Source of the DNA: an uncultured Bacteroidaceae bacterium
Lineage (GTDB): Bacteria > Bacteroidota > Bacteroidia > Bacteroidales > Bacteroidaceae
Reading direction: 5' to 3'
Assembly: GCA_904501945.1 (NCBI GenBank)
Contig: CAJGCU010000051.1
Coordinates: forward strand, 1-17,584
Length of the DNA stretch: 17,584 nt
Shown here: piece by piece, positions 1 to 6,917 of the stretch
Layout of the letters: every line of letters starts with the position of its first letter
Numbering within the stretch: the stretch's first letter is position 1
Notes under the pieces: generated by a model
Seen by the model: the letters and a program-made list of their open reading frames with translations, nothing else
Told to the model about the DNA's origin: nothing
Database searches by the model: none
Position numbers and translations under genes: made by a program

Positions 1-1
1 C

Positions 2-295
2 AACCTCATTGATGGATGCCAGAGCCGCGTATGGCTTCAAGCAGACCTCACACCAGAAGGAACGGTGCATTTTCAGGCAGAAAGTGACGCACTGATTGTG
101 AAAGGTATAGTGACGTTGCTCATCCGTGTGCTGGACAACCAAACCCCCGACGAAATTCTGTCGGCCGACCTTCATTTCATCGAGGATATAGGACTGAAAG
201 ACCATCTTTCGCCCACGCGCAGCAATGGTCTTGTAGCCATGCTAAAACAAATGAAACTATATGCTATGGCCTTCAAGGCGAAAAGCGGTATATAA
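2..295 (+). CDS. sufE: SufE family Fe-S cluster assembly protein, 5' truncated by window edge
   Basis: The open frame runs into the left edge; about 97 C-terminal residues are visible of roughly 140 usual for the family. SufE accepts persulfide sulfur from the cysteine desulfurase SufS and passes it to the SufBCD scaffold in the cytoplasm. The visible part starts just before the diagnostic LIDGCQSRVWL segment, whose Cys is the sulfur-accepting residue of the family, followed by the SDALIVKGI motif and the C-terminal LSPTRSNGLVAML block, all in the expected order. The ATG at 65 is internal and not the true start, because the catalytic Cys lies before it. The next gene on the same strand begins about 75 bp downstream with no clear promoter or terminator between, so co-transcription is possible. 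The identification is secure; only the N-terminus is missing. Confidence 0.9.
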   Translation, partial: NLIDGCQSRVWLQADLTPEGTVHFQAESDALIVKGIVTLLIRVLDNQTPDEILSADLHFIEDIGLKDHLSPTRSNGLVAMLKQMKLYAMAFKAKSGI

Positions 296-322
296 TATAT
301 TAAATTAATGTGTAATCAACCA

Positions 323-348
323 ATGCGAGATGGACGGCCATTACGCAT
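323..348 (+). other. Short hairpin between sufE and the ABC transporter gene
   Basis: ATGCG pairs with CGCAT on the outside; an A-A mismatch is followed by GATGG pairing with CCATT (one G-U), closing an ACGG tetraloop. The hairpin ends 21 nt before the preferred ATG of the transporter. No T-tract follows, so it is not a standard terminator. It could be a 5' leader structure or a 3' end of the sufE transcript. The structure is seen in the sequence; its role is unknown. Confidence 0.4.
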
Positions 349-369
349 GATGAATTGCCAACCCGAGAA

Positions 370-2208
370 ATGAAAGACTTCTACAATCAAATGGGCAAGT
401 ATTTTGCCCGATATAAAGGCTACATCATTGCCACGTTCATCATGAACATATTGGCTGCATTGTTCAATGTGTTCTCCTTTTCCATTCTGTTACCTATCTT
501 GCAGATTCTCTTCAAAGTAGATACACAAAGATATGAATTTATAGAATGGGGAACTGGTGGCTTCAAGGATTTGCCATCCGTGGCACAGAACAATGGCTAT
601 TATTATTCTCAGATGCTGGTGGACAACTATGGTCCAGCCACTACTCTACTCATGCTGGGCATTATCCTTGCCTTTCTCACATTGCTGAAAACAGGCACAT
701 ATTTCGCTGGTTCAGCATGCCTGATGCCACTCCGAACAGGCATTGTACGCGACATTCGCGTAGATATCTACAAGAAGATACTTTCTTTGCCTCTTTCTTT
801 TTTCTCTGAAGAACGTAAAGGAGACATCTTGGCACGTGTCAGCACCGACGTCAACGAGATTGACGCCAGCATCACTTCGTCACTTGACATGATTATCAAG
901 AACCCCATCTTCATCCTCACCTATGTAGGCACCATGTTTTTCATGAGTTGGGAACTCACACTCTTTACCTTGCTCGTCGTACCTCTCTTGGCAGGTGGCA
1001 TCGGCCGAATCGGCAAGAAACTAAAACAAAAGTCACTCTTTGCCCAATCAAAATGGAGCGATGGAATTAGCCAGATTGAAGAGACATTGGGCGGACTCCG
1101 CATTATCAAAGCATTCATCGCAGAACGAAAGATGGAAAACCGCTTCATGAAAGTAAACAACGAATACCGTGACGCATCTATGCGTGTTGCCATTCGCCAG
1201 TCTGCAGCACATCCTGTAAGCGAATTCCTTGGTACTTGTATGATTGTAGTAGTCCTCTGGTTTGGTGGCTATCTCATTTTCTCGGGTAAAAGCCCCATTG
1301 ATGCAAGCGGATTCATCTACTATCTGGTGATTCTCTACACCACACTGCAACCCATAAAAGACCTGTCAAAAGCAGGTTACAGCATCCAGAAAGGACTTGC
1401 TTCGCTAGAGCGAATCAATAAAATTCTGGCAGCAGAAAACACTATCAAAGAGCCTGTTAACCCCCAAGTTGTGGACATGCTCAAGGATTCCATCGTAATG
1501 GAAAACGTAAATTTTGCTTACACCGAAGGCCGTACCGTGCTTGATGGTATCAACATCACTATCCCCAAAGGACAAACCATTGCGCTCGTGGGACAATCTG
1601 GCTCTGGAAAAAGCACACTTGTCGACCTCATTCCACGCTATCACGATGTCACAGCAGGTTCCATCAAAATAGATGGAATAGATGTGCGCAATCTCTCTAT
1701 TCAGTCACTTCGCGGCATCATCGGCAACGTCAATCAAGAAGCAATTCTGTTCAATGATACAGTTTTCAACAACATCGCATTCGGAGTCGATAACGCTACA
1801 CAAGAACAGGTTGAAGCTGCTGCAAAAATAGCCAATGCTCACGATTTCATCATGGAGATGGAACATGGCTATCAAACTTGTGTGGGAGACCGTGGTGGAC
1901 GACTTTCTGGCGGACAGCGACAGCGCATATCCATTGCACGCGCCATCCTGAAAAACCCACCTATACTGATACTGGACGAAGCCACCTCTGCCCTCGACAC
2001 AGAAAGCGAACGTCTCGTTCAGGATGCATTGGAGAAGCTGATGAAATCACGCACGACCATTGCCATTGCACATCGCCTCTCCACTATCAAGAATGCCAAT
2101 GAAATATACGTGCTTCACGAAGGAAAAATCGTTGAGCGAGGCACACATGAGAGCCTCATCGCTCTTAATGGATACTATAAGAAACTGAACGATATGCAGG
2201 CATTGTAA
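370..2208 (+). CDS. ABC exporter, fused permease-ATPase, MsbA/lipid exporter type
   Basis: This is a half-transporter that would work as a homodimer in the inner membrane, using ATP to flip or export a hydrophobic substrate. The first ~340 residues hold about six membrane segments (pairs around residues 18-50, 90-115, 175-220 and 280-335 from this ATG). The ATPase domain follows with every key motif: Walker A GQSGSGKST near residue 408, Q-loop Gln near 456, signature LSGGQRQR near 512, Walker B ILILDEATSALD with catalytic Glu near 537, and the H-loop His near 568. The frame is also open to a TTG at 355, but ATG 370 begins the conserved MKDFYNQMGKYF start and is preferred. Family membership is certain. 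Lipid A (MsbA) is the usual annotation for such Bacteroidales proteins, but the substrate cannot be read from sequence. The gene ends 6 bp from the convergent dprA, so the two transcripts must overlap. Confidence 0.88.
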   Translation: MKDFYNQMGKYFARYKGYIIATFIMNILAALFNVFSFSILLPILQILFKVDTQRYEFIEWGTGGFKDLPSVAQNNGYYYSQMLVDNYGPATTLLMLGIILAFLTLLKTGTYFAGSACLMPLRTGIVRDIRVDIYKKILSLPLSFFSEERKGDILARVSTDVNEIDASITSSLDMIIKNPIFILTYVGTMFFMSWELTLFTLLVVPLLAGGIGRIGKKLKQKSLFAQSKWSDGISQIEETLGGLRIIKAFIAERKMENRFMKVNNEYRDASMRVAIRQSAAHPVSEFLGTCMIVVVLWFGGYLIFSGKSPIDASGFIYYLVILYTTLQPIKDLSKAGYSIQKGLASLERINKILAAENTIKEPVNPQVVDMLKDSIVMENVNFAYTEGRTVLDGINITIPKGQTIALVGQSGSGKSTLVDLIPRYHDVTAGSIKIDGIDVRNLSIQSLRGIIGNVNQEAILFNDTVFNNIAFGVDNATQEQVEAAAKIANAHDFIMEMEHGYQTCVGDRGGRLSGGQRQRISIARAILKNPPILILDEATSALDTESERLVQDALEKLMKSRTTIAIAHRLSTIKNANEIYVLHEGKIVERGTHESLIALNGYYKKLNDMQAL

Positions 2209-2214
2209 ACCTTT

Positions 2215-3348
2215 CTACTCCGCCAAGTTTCTTATCACCTTGTATCTTGCACCGCCCAACGCCTTGACAATGCCTCTCATTTCAAGGTCAAAGAGAATCA
2301 TACTTGCACGCGAATAAGGAATATTCGAGTCGATGACAATCTGATTAATATGTTTGTCATCGACATTTTTTAATGTGTTCACCAAGACCGCTTCTTCCTC
2401 GTTAAGTTCAGGAAAAAGTTCTTGCTGAACAGACTTTTTATGAGATTCTGCTAAAGGATTATGCCATCCCATCACTTCAATCAAGTCTTCCACGCTTGTC
2501 AGCAAAGTTGCCTGATGCCGCTTGATAAGGTTGTTACATCCTGCACTATATTCGTCATAAATACGACCAGGGAAAGCGAACACTTCACGATTGTAGTTCG
2601 AAGCCAATTCAGCAGTAATGAGCGAGCCACCCTTGGCAGAACTTTCCACCACAATGCAAGCATCAGATATTCCTGCCACGATACGATTCCGCTGCACAAA
2701 GTTCATCTTGTCGGGCTTTGTATTTGTCGTGTATTCCGTCAACAGTCCTCCTCCTTGATGCACCATATCTGCCGCTGTTGCCCGATGCATGGAAGGATAA
2801 ATAGTGTCCAATCCGTGAGCAAGCACTCCTATTGTATCCATTCCATTACCAAGGGCTGAACGGTGTGCACAGATGTCTATACCATATGCTAAACCACTGA
2901 CAATGAGCGAATCGGGATAATATCGCTTGAATTCAGAAATGAAATGATGACAAACCTCACGTCCATATTCAGAGCATTTTCTTGTACCAATAATGCTGAT
3001 GACACGCTGTCGATTCAGGTCTGTATCACCACATAAGTAAAGAACGAGAGGAGCGTCCTCACACTCTTTCAGCCTTTGCGGATACTCATTGCTATCTAAC
3101 GTAAGGGCCTTGATACGGTTTTTCTCTATAAATTCAACTTCCTTTTTTGCCGCATCAATAACATCATCCACGTGATTTAATGCGTCCTGAAGGCGTTGGC
3201 TGGCATGAGGTATCATCTGAAGAATATCTTTTCTATGGGCAAATATTTCGCTTGCCGAACCCATGGCGTCAAGCAAAATCCTTGCATTCAAAACGCTCAG
3301 GCCCTTCAGTTTGGAGAGCGCAATAGAAAAGACGATTTCCTTATTCAT
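2215..3348 (-). CDS. dprA: DNA-processing protein DprA
   Basis: DprA binds incoming single-stranded DNA during transformation and loads RecA on it in the cytoplasm. The 377 residues show the three-part layout of the long family members: a helical SAM/HhH-like N-terminus (about 1-65), the Rossmann-like DNA_processg_A core (about 80-290), and a small winged-helix C-terminus (about 310-377). Core motifs are intact: IIGTRKCSEYG near 119, SGLAYGIDICAH near 151, the QRNRIVAGIS block near 219, and KGGSLITAELA near 239. Translation starts at ATG 3348, 18 bp after the stop of the upstream thioesterase gene on the same strand, so the two are probably co-transcribed from the promoter near 3800. It is complete and looks functional. 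No other competence gene is visible nearby; DprA is widespread even where competence is not known. Confidence 0.95.
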   Translation of the reverse strand: MNKEIVFSIALSKLKGLSVLNARILLDAMGSASEIFAHRKDILQMIPHASQRLQDALNHVDDVIDAAKKEVEFIEKNRIKALTLDSNEYPQRLKECEDAPLVLYLCGDTDLNRQRVISIIGTRKCSEYGREVCHHFISEFKRYYPDSLIVSGLAYGIDICAHRSALGNGMDTIGVLAHGLDTIYPSMHRATAADMVHQGGGLLTEYTTNTKPDKMNFVQRNRIVAGISDACIVVESSAKGGSLITAELASNYNREVFAFPGRIYDEYSAGCNNLIKRHQATLLTSVEDLIEVMGWHNPLAESHKKSVQQELFPELNEEEAVLVNTLKNVDDKHINQIVIDSNIPYSRASMILFDLEMRGIVKALGGARYKVIRNLAE

Positions 3349-3366
3349 ACCTTTTAAAGATAATCC

Positions 3367-3768
3367 CTACAGATAATCTTTCAATATTTCGTTAAACTCT
3401 TCACTTTCTCCAAGTCTTCCGTTGATGAGACATACCGTATCTACTTGAGCACGTACACAAATTTTCATGTCGCTCAGGCGGAAGATGTCTTGCAGAAACA
3501 CATAACGTACGCCATCTTTTTTGATGCTAAGCTTAGTCACATACTCGTCGCCACTGGTAAGAGGCACCTTGAACTGCATCGTCAGACGGGCTACAACGGC
3601 ATCGGTTCCTTGCTCGTGCAACTGAGCGAAGCTAATGTTATGTGCATTTAAAAACTCGTGGCGACAATGTTCAAGATAATGCTGGTAGTTAGCGTTGTTG
3701 ACTATGCCCTGCAAATCACATTCGTAGTCGCGCACCTTATCTTTATGTTCGAAGATATAATTAGCCAT
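3367..3768 (-). CDS. 4HBT hotdog-fold acyl-CoA thioesterase (YbgC/FadM-like)
   Basis: A 133-residue single hotdog domain, the normal size for the 4-hydroxybenzoyl-CoA thioesterase superfamily, which hydrolyses acyl-CoA or acyl-ACP thioesters in the cytoplasm. The N-terminal block VRDYECDLQGIVNNANY, followed by YLEHCRHEFL, matches the family active-site region; Asp18 sits where the catalytic Asp is expected. The middle (AVVARLTMQFKVPLTSGDEYV) and the later VFLQDIFRLSD block fit the remaining hotdog strands. The preferred acyl chain is not predictable. It is first in a likely two-gene unit with dprA, 18 bp apart, and a -7 box lies 29-36 bp upstream of the start. Family assignment is good; the physiological role is unknown. 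Confidence 0.82.
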   Translation of the reverse strand: MANYIFEHKDKVRDYECDLQGIVNNANYQHYLEHCRHEFLNAHNISFAQLHEQGTDAVVARLTMQFKVPLTSGDEYVTKLSIKKDGVRYVFLQDIFRLSDMKICVRAQVDTVCLINGRLGESEEFNEILKDYL

Positions 3769-3796
3769 GATTAATCTAGGTTATTTGTTTGAAATG

Positions 3797-3804
3797 CAAA
3801 GTTA
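3797..3804 (-). promoter_or_regulatory. Bacteroidetes-type -7 box for the thioesterase-dprA unit
   Basis: Read on the minus strand this is TAACTTTG, an exact match to the Bacteroidetes sigma-ABfr -7 consensus TAnnTTTG. It would start transcription about 20 nt before the thioesterase ATG at 3768. I do not see a TTTG at the expected -33 spacing; the sequence there is A/G-rich on the plus strand. Confidence 0.55.
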
Positions 3805-3850
3805 AAACAAAAAAGTGAGGAATGTGGAATGAATACAGGAGAATTTGCCG

Positions 3851-3858
3851 TATCTTTG
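3851..3858 (+). promoter_or_regulatory. Bacteroidetes-type -7 box for the FKBP gene
   Basis: TATCTTTG matches the TAnnTTTG consensus exactly and lies 53 bp before the FKBP start at 3912, giving a leader of about 45-50 nt. No convincing -33 TTTG is present at normal spacing. It faces the box at 3797-3804, so the 143 bp gap is a divergent promoter region. Confidence 0.6.
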
Positions 3859-3911
3859 CATCATCATTCAAAAAAAACAGAATCTTATCAACTTAAAAAC
3901 AGGAAAAATCA

Positions 3912-4520
3912 ATGGACAAGTTAAGCTATGCGCTTGGTCTGGGCATTGGCCAGCAGCTCAAGCAGATGGGACTCAAAGACAGTCTTGTGATAGAAGATTT
4001 TGCAGCATCAATAACAGACGTGCTGGAGGATAACGAACTGAAGGTGAACAATCAGGAGGCTCAGCAAATCGTGAATGCTTTCTTCCAGAAAATGGAGGCA
4101 GAACAGAATGCAGCAAAAGCAGAAGCAGGCAAGGCTGCAAAGGCAGAAGGTGAAAAGTTCTTGGCTGAAAATGCAAAGAAAGAAGGTGTGACTGTGACAA
4201 AGAGCGGCTTGCAGTATGAAGTGCTGGTAGAAGGCACAGGCAAAAAACCCAAGGCAACAGATACCGTTCGCTGCCACTATGAAGGTCGTCTTCTTGACGG
4301 CACCGTGTTCGACAGCAGCTACAAGCGCAATGAACCAGCAGATTTTGGATTGCAGCAGGTCATCGCTGGCTGGACAGAGGGTGTTCAGCTGATGGGCGAA
4401 GGCGCAAAATTCCGTTTCTACATTCCTTATCTTCTCGCTTATGGCGAAGGAGGTGCAGGCGGCATGATTCCACCATTTGCAACACTCATCTTTGATGTTG
4501 AACTGATAAAGGTGCTCTAA
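3912..4520 (+). CDS. FKBP-type peptidyl-prolyl isomerase, FklB/Mip-like, cytoplasmic
   Basis: This enzyme catalyses cis-trans isomerisation of Xaa-Pro bonds and usually acts as a folding helper. Residues 1-60 form the helical N-terminal dimerisation domain of the Mip/FklB group (DKLSYALGLGIGQQLKQMG). Residues 60-90 form an Ala/Lys/Glu-rich helix, and residues 98-202 the FKBP domain. Ligand-pocket residues are in place: Tyr123 in CHYEG, Phe133-Asp134 in GTVFDSS, Val150-Ile151, Trp154, Tyr177 and Phe194, ending in the typical IPPFATLIFDVELIKVL. There is no signal peptide or lipobox, which separates it from the secreted Mip and FkpA types and points to the cytoplasm. At 202 residues it is full length. 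It is preceded by its own -7 box and followed by a strong terminator, so it is probably a single-gene unit. Confidence 0.92.
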   Translation: MDKLSYALGLGIGQQLKQMGLKDSLVIEDFAASITDVLEDNELKVNNQEAQQIVNAFFQKMEAEQNAAKAEAGKAAKAEGEKFLAENAKKEGVTVTKSGLQYEVLVEGTGKKPKATDTVRCHYEGRLLDGTVFDSSYKRNEPADFGLQQVIAGWTEGVQLMGEGAKFRFYIPYLLAYGEGGAGGMIPPFATLIFDVELIKVL

Positions 4521-4570
4521 GCCATCCTGTTCTGAACAAAAGAAAGAAGTATTAAAACTTCTCAAAATCA

Positions 4571-4611
4571 ATGTGGGGCACACCAATTGCTGGTGTGCCC
4601 CACATTTTTTT
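4571..4611 (+). terminator. Strong intrinsic terminator after the FKBP gene
   Basis: A perfect 15-bp stem (ATGTGGGGCACACCA, loop ATTGC, then its reverse complement at 4591-4605) runs straight into seven Ts (4605-4611). It sits 50 bp after the FKBP stop. On the minus strand it lies 29 bp past the end of the GH16-GH43 gene with a weaker T-rich stretch, so it may serve both converging genes. Confidence 0.9.
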
Positions 4612-4639
4612 CTGTCTTTTTACAAACTAGTTGATGCTC

Positions 4640-6505
4640 TTATTCATTTTTAGGCTTCCACTCGCCTTCTATCTTCTTTCCCACTTCGAGTTTGTCTCCA
4701 GAGAAATCAACCTCAAAGAGATGTGGCACTCGAATATAGCGTCCATTGACATTCTTGTGGCTGTGAACAGACATGAGCCAACTTCCGTCGAGAGCACGGA
4801 ATAGCATACCATGACCAAAGTTAGGAGGCGTGATGGGCTTGGGTTCATGTATCCACGGACCGTCCAATGTGCCGCTCTCAGAATAGGCTACACCTTGAGT
4901 ATAGACATCATCTATCCAGCTCGTCCATATCATTCCAAGCCTTCCTGTTCCTGTACGGAAAAGATAAGGGCCATCTGTCACCTTGTTGGGACGCACTCGA
5001 CCATCTTCCACTTCTCTGCTCCAAGGCGAATCAGACGCACGGAAGATAACTTTTCCCTGTCCTACAGAACCGCTGAGGTCTGGTTTTAGCTGTATCTTTT
5101 CCATCGTTCCGTCCCAGTTCTGCAGCCATTCACCACAATAAACCATATAGGGTTTCCCATCCGTATCTATCCAGAAAGTTCCATCCAATGTTGGCTGTTT
5201 CTCAGGAAGATAGGTTTCATCCTTCATAGGACGATAGGGGCCTTCAGGCACATCGCTGACCAGTACATGAGAAGCACGGCGAGGTATCACATTGCCACGA
5301 ACCGTGTCTATCTTTATAGATTCGTTGGTAAATGTAGCAAAATAATAGTACTTCCCTTTATATTGGTGCAGTTCAGCTGCCCAAATCTGCGGACGGCTAC
5401 CCATCCATGAATCAGGATTCGTTTCAGCCACGCGATACGGCCCTGTCCAAAAGTTCAAATCCTTGCTTGTCCACAACTGCCCGCCTGTTCCTGTCATATA
5501 ATAGGTTTGCGACAAAGAATCCGCCAAGATACAAGGGTCTGACAGGATGATTTCATCGCGAAAAACGTTCTCTCTCCTTCTGGAGTTTCTCTCTCTGCTG
5601 CTGGAAGAACTGGCAGGCGAGCTCCATACTCTCACATAGTCGATTTCGTATTTCATCGGCATGGCGCTATCGTCAATCTTGCCTCCATTGTCGCCACCAA
5701 TGGCGAGGTTGAGCAGCAAGTACTGAGGACGCATGAAAGGGTTGAGATGCTGTCCTATAGAGCCATTGACGGTTTGACTGAGCGGTATGGAATTGAGCAG
5801 TTCGTCATCAAGATAGATACGGATAGATTCTGCGTCCCAATCCATGCGCCAAATATGAAATTTCTCTGCCCATTGAGAGTCTTTTTCTGTGAAATGGCTA
5901 AATGGAATTGCCTTAGAGTTCCATACAGCACTATATTGCTGATTATTGCCCCATGCTGCATTGGCCAGAATGTGAGGAACATCCTTGATGCGATAGTACT
6001 CCATCACATCTATTTCGCCACATGAAGGCCACGGCATATCCTTGCCCAGCAACCAGATGGCAGGCCATGCGCCTCCTGCAGTAGGAATCTTTGCACGCAC
6101 TTCAAGCCTACCATATAAGAAACTGAACGAGCGGCGTGTGGTGAGCGACGACGATGTGTATTCGATGTACTCTCGCTCGCTGCGCCAATCACGTCTGCCT
6201 TCCGATTTATACGTCGGATTTTTCCTTTTTTCTTTTCTGGCCTCAATCACCAGGCAGCCATTCTTCTGATAGGCATTATCTTCCTGATACCATTGTGCTT
6301 CATGGTTACGCACAAAACCTTGTTCTGCCTCCCACACCTCACGATTGTAGGGGCCGTCTGTATCAAACTCTTCGTTCCAAATGAGTTTCCATCCACTCTG
6401 CTGTGCAGATAAACTGGGTTCGTTTCCATTTGTTGTTTGTGCTGTCAGTGGCAACAAATTTAATCCAACAAACAGGGTTGCCAGCCATAATACGCTCTTT
6501 CTCAT
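4640..6505 (-). CDS. Secreted two-domain glycoside hydrolase: GH16 (laminarinase-like) fused to GH43
   Basis: A signal peptide spans about residues 1-22 (MRKSVLWLATLF..., cleavage after TAQ), so it is exported; no lipobox is seen. Residues ~38-296 are GH16: the catalytic ExDxxE motif reads GEIDVMEY with nucleophile Glu164, Asp166 and acid/base Glu169. The preceding AWPAIWLLG and WPSC favour the laminarinase-like (GH16_3) group that cuts beta-1,3 or mixed-linkage glucans. A Ser/Arg-rich linker (about 297-313) leads to a GH43 five-blade propeller (about 316-600) with base Asp323 in LSDPCIL, Asp441 in TLDGTFW, and His565 in the GHG motif. Where the GH43 general acid Glu is expected the sequence reads VTDGP (Asp511). 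It stands alone, with its own promoter and a shared terminator. Both domains are confidently assigned; exact substrates and whether the GH43 part is active are open. Confidence 0.85.
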   Translation of the reverse strand: MRKSVLWLATLFVGLNLLPLTAQTTNGNEPSLSAQQSGWKLIWNEEFDTDGPYNREVWEAEQGFVRNHEAQWYQEDNAYQKNGCLVIEARKEKRKNPTYKSEGRRDWRSEREYIEYTSSSLTTRRSFSFLYGRLEVRAKIPTAGGAWPAIWLLGKDMPWPSCGEIDVMEYYRIKDVPHILANAAWGNNQQYSAVWNSKAIPFSHFTEKDSQWAEKFHIWRMDWDAESIRIYLDDELLNSIPLSQTVNGSIGQHLNPFMRPQYLLLNLAIGGDNGGKIDDSAMPMKYEIDYVRVWSSPASSSSSRERNSRRRENVFRDEIILSDPCILADSLSQTYYMTGTGGQLWTSKDLNFWTGPYRVAETNPDSWMGSRPQIWAAELHQYKGKYYYFATFTNESIKIDTVRGNVIPRRASHVLVSDVPEGPYRPMKDETYLPEKQPTLDGTFWIDTDGKPYMVYCGEWLQNWDGTMEKIQLKPDLSGSVGQGKVIFRASDSPWSREVEDGRVRPNKVTDGPYLFRTGTGRLGMIWTSWIDDVYTQGVAYSESGTLDGPWIHEPKPITPPNFGHGMLFRALDGSWLMSVHSHKNVNGRYIRVPHLFEVDFSGDKLEVGKKIEGEWKPKNE

Positions 6506-6528
6506 AGTCAGTCGATTAAAGTAGATTG

Positions 6529-6559
6529 CAAATATAACGTTTTTTGTGCTTTCAGCAAC
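6529..6559 (-). promoter_or_regulatory. Promoter of the GH16-GH43 gene
   Basis: On the minus strand, TATATTTG (6529-6536) matches the TAnnTTTG -7 box exactly, and GTTG (6556-6559) sits 19 nt upstream, the right spacing for a -33 element (consensus TTTG). Transcription would start about 17 nt before the ATG at 6505. This is the best-formed promoter in the window. Confidence 0.6.
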
Positions 6560-6667
6560 AGGCTCTTCGCATAAAATCCAATATCTTCAGCTATTTCTCT
6601 CTTCCTGCACCCTTACACTCGCAAATATGCTGCTTTCTTGTCCTTTTTAGGTTCTTCAAGAAACATC

Positions 6668-6734
6668 ATTACGATACACCTTGCATCGTAATTACGATAG
6701 ACGATGCAGGGTAATTACGATGCAGGGCGCATCG
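6668..6734. repeat. Cluster of ATTACGAT direct repeats and nested palindromes
   Basis: ATTACGAT occurs three times (6668-6675, 6691-6698, 6714-6721). The middle copy is half of a perfect 14-bp palindrome, ATCGTAATTACGAT (6685-6698). ACGATGCAGGG is repeated directly at 6701-6711 and 6717-6727. CGATGC (6718-6723) and GCATCG (6729-6734) form a 6-bp stem with a 5-nt loop. The first copy can also pair with ATCGTAA at 6685-6691. The arrangement suggests a small dispersed intergenic repeat or a multi-site operator. There is no transposase. Confidence 0.6.
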
Positions 6735-6838
6735 ACCAGGAAGCGCTTCGTGCTATAGTACGCCAACAGAAGGTCGTTCCGTTTTATCGTAAAAGTGAAA
6801 AAAAACAATAAAAGACTTCATTATCAAGAACCAGATGC

Positions 6839-6872
6839 CAATTATCAATTGTCAATTGTCAATTATCAATTA
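6839..6872. repeat. Heptanucleotide tandem repeat CAATTRT, about 4.9 copies
   Basis: Four full copies in the order CAATTAT, CAATTGT, CAATTGT, CAATTAT, then a six-base partial copy CAATTA running into an A-tract. The array ends 10 bp before the leuS -7 box, so its right half covers the place where the -33 element would be. Confidence 0.85.
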
Positions 6873-6881
6873 AAAAAGTCG

Positions 6882-6889
6882 TAACTTTG
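6882..6889 (+). promoter_or_regulatory. Bacteroidetes-type -7 box for leuS
   Basis: TAACTTTG matches TAnnTTTG exactly, 29 bp before the leuS ATG, giving a leader of about 20-25 nt. The -33 position falls inside the CAATTRT tandem repeat, with no clean TTTG. Confidence 0.6.
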
Positions 6890-6917
6890 TAGTCGAAATT
6901 TAATGTACTGAAATAAA

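Larger units (their letters stand above)
6506..6917. other. 412 bp gene-free region between GH16-GH43 and leuS
   Basis: No open frame with family resemblance is present. From left to right it holds the minus-strand promoter of the GH16-GH43 gene (6529-6559), about 100 bp of plain sequence, a cluster of ATTACGAT repeats and palindromes (6668-6734), another plain stretch, a 7-bp tandem repeat (6839-6872), and the leuS promoter (6882-6889). Confidence 0.8.

Noticed and set aside
65..67. ATG at 65 as the start of a small independent gene
   Set aside because: The same frame is open to the window edge and upstream codons encode the SufE Cys motif, so this ATG is internal.
355..369. TTG at 355 as start of the ABC exporter
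   Set aside because: The ATG at 370 gives a typical exporter N-terminus; the extra five residues (LPTRE when read literally) add nothing and no ribosome site favours the TTG.
4640..6505. Two genes wrongly merged, or a frameshift joining GH16 and GH43
   Set aside because: The frame is continuous with one signal peptide and a linker of reasonable length; no internal start with a signal peptide precedes the GH43 part.
6839..6872. CRISPR array
   Set aside because: The repeat unit is 7 bp and directly tandem with no spacers, and there are no cas genes.
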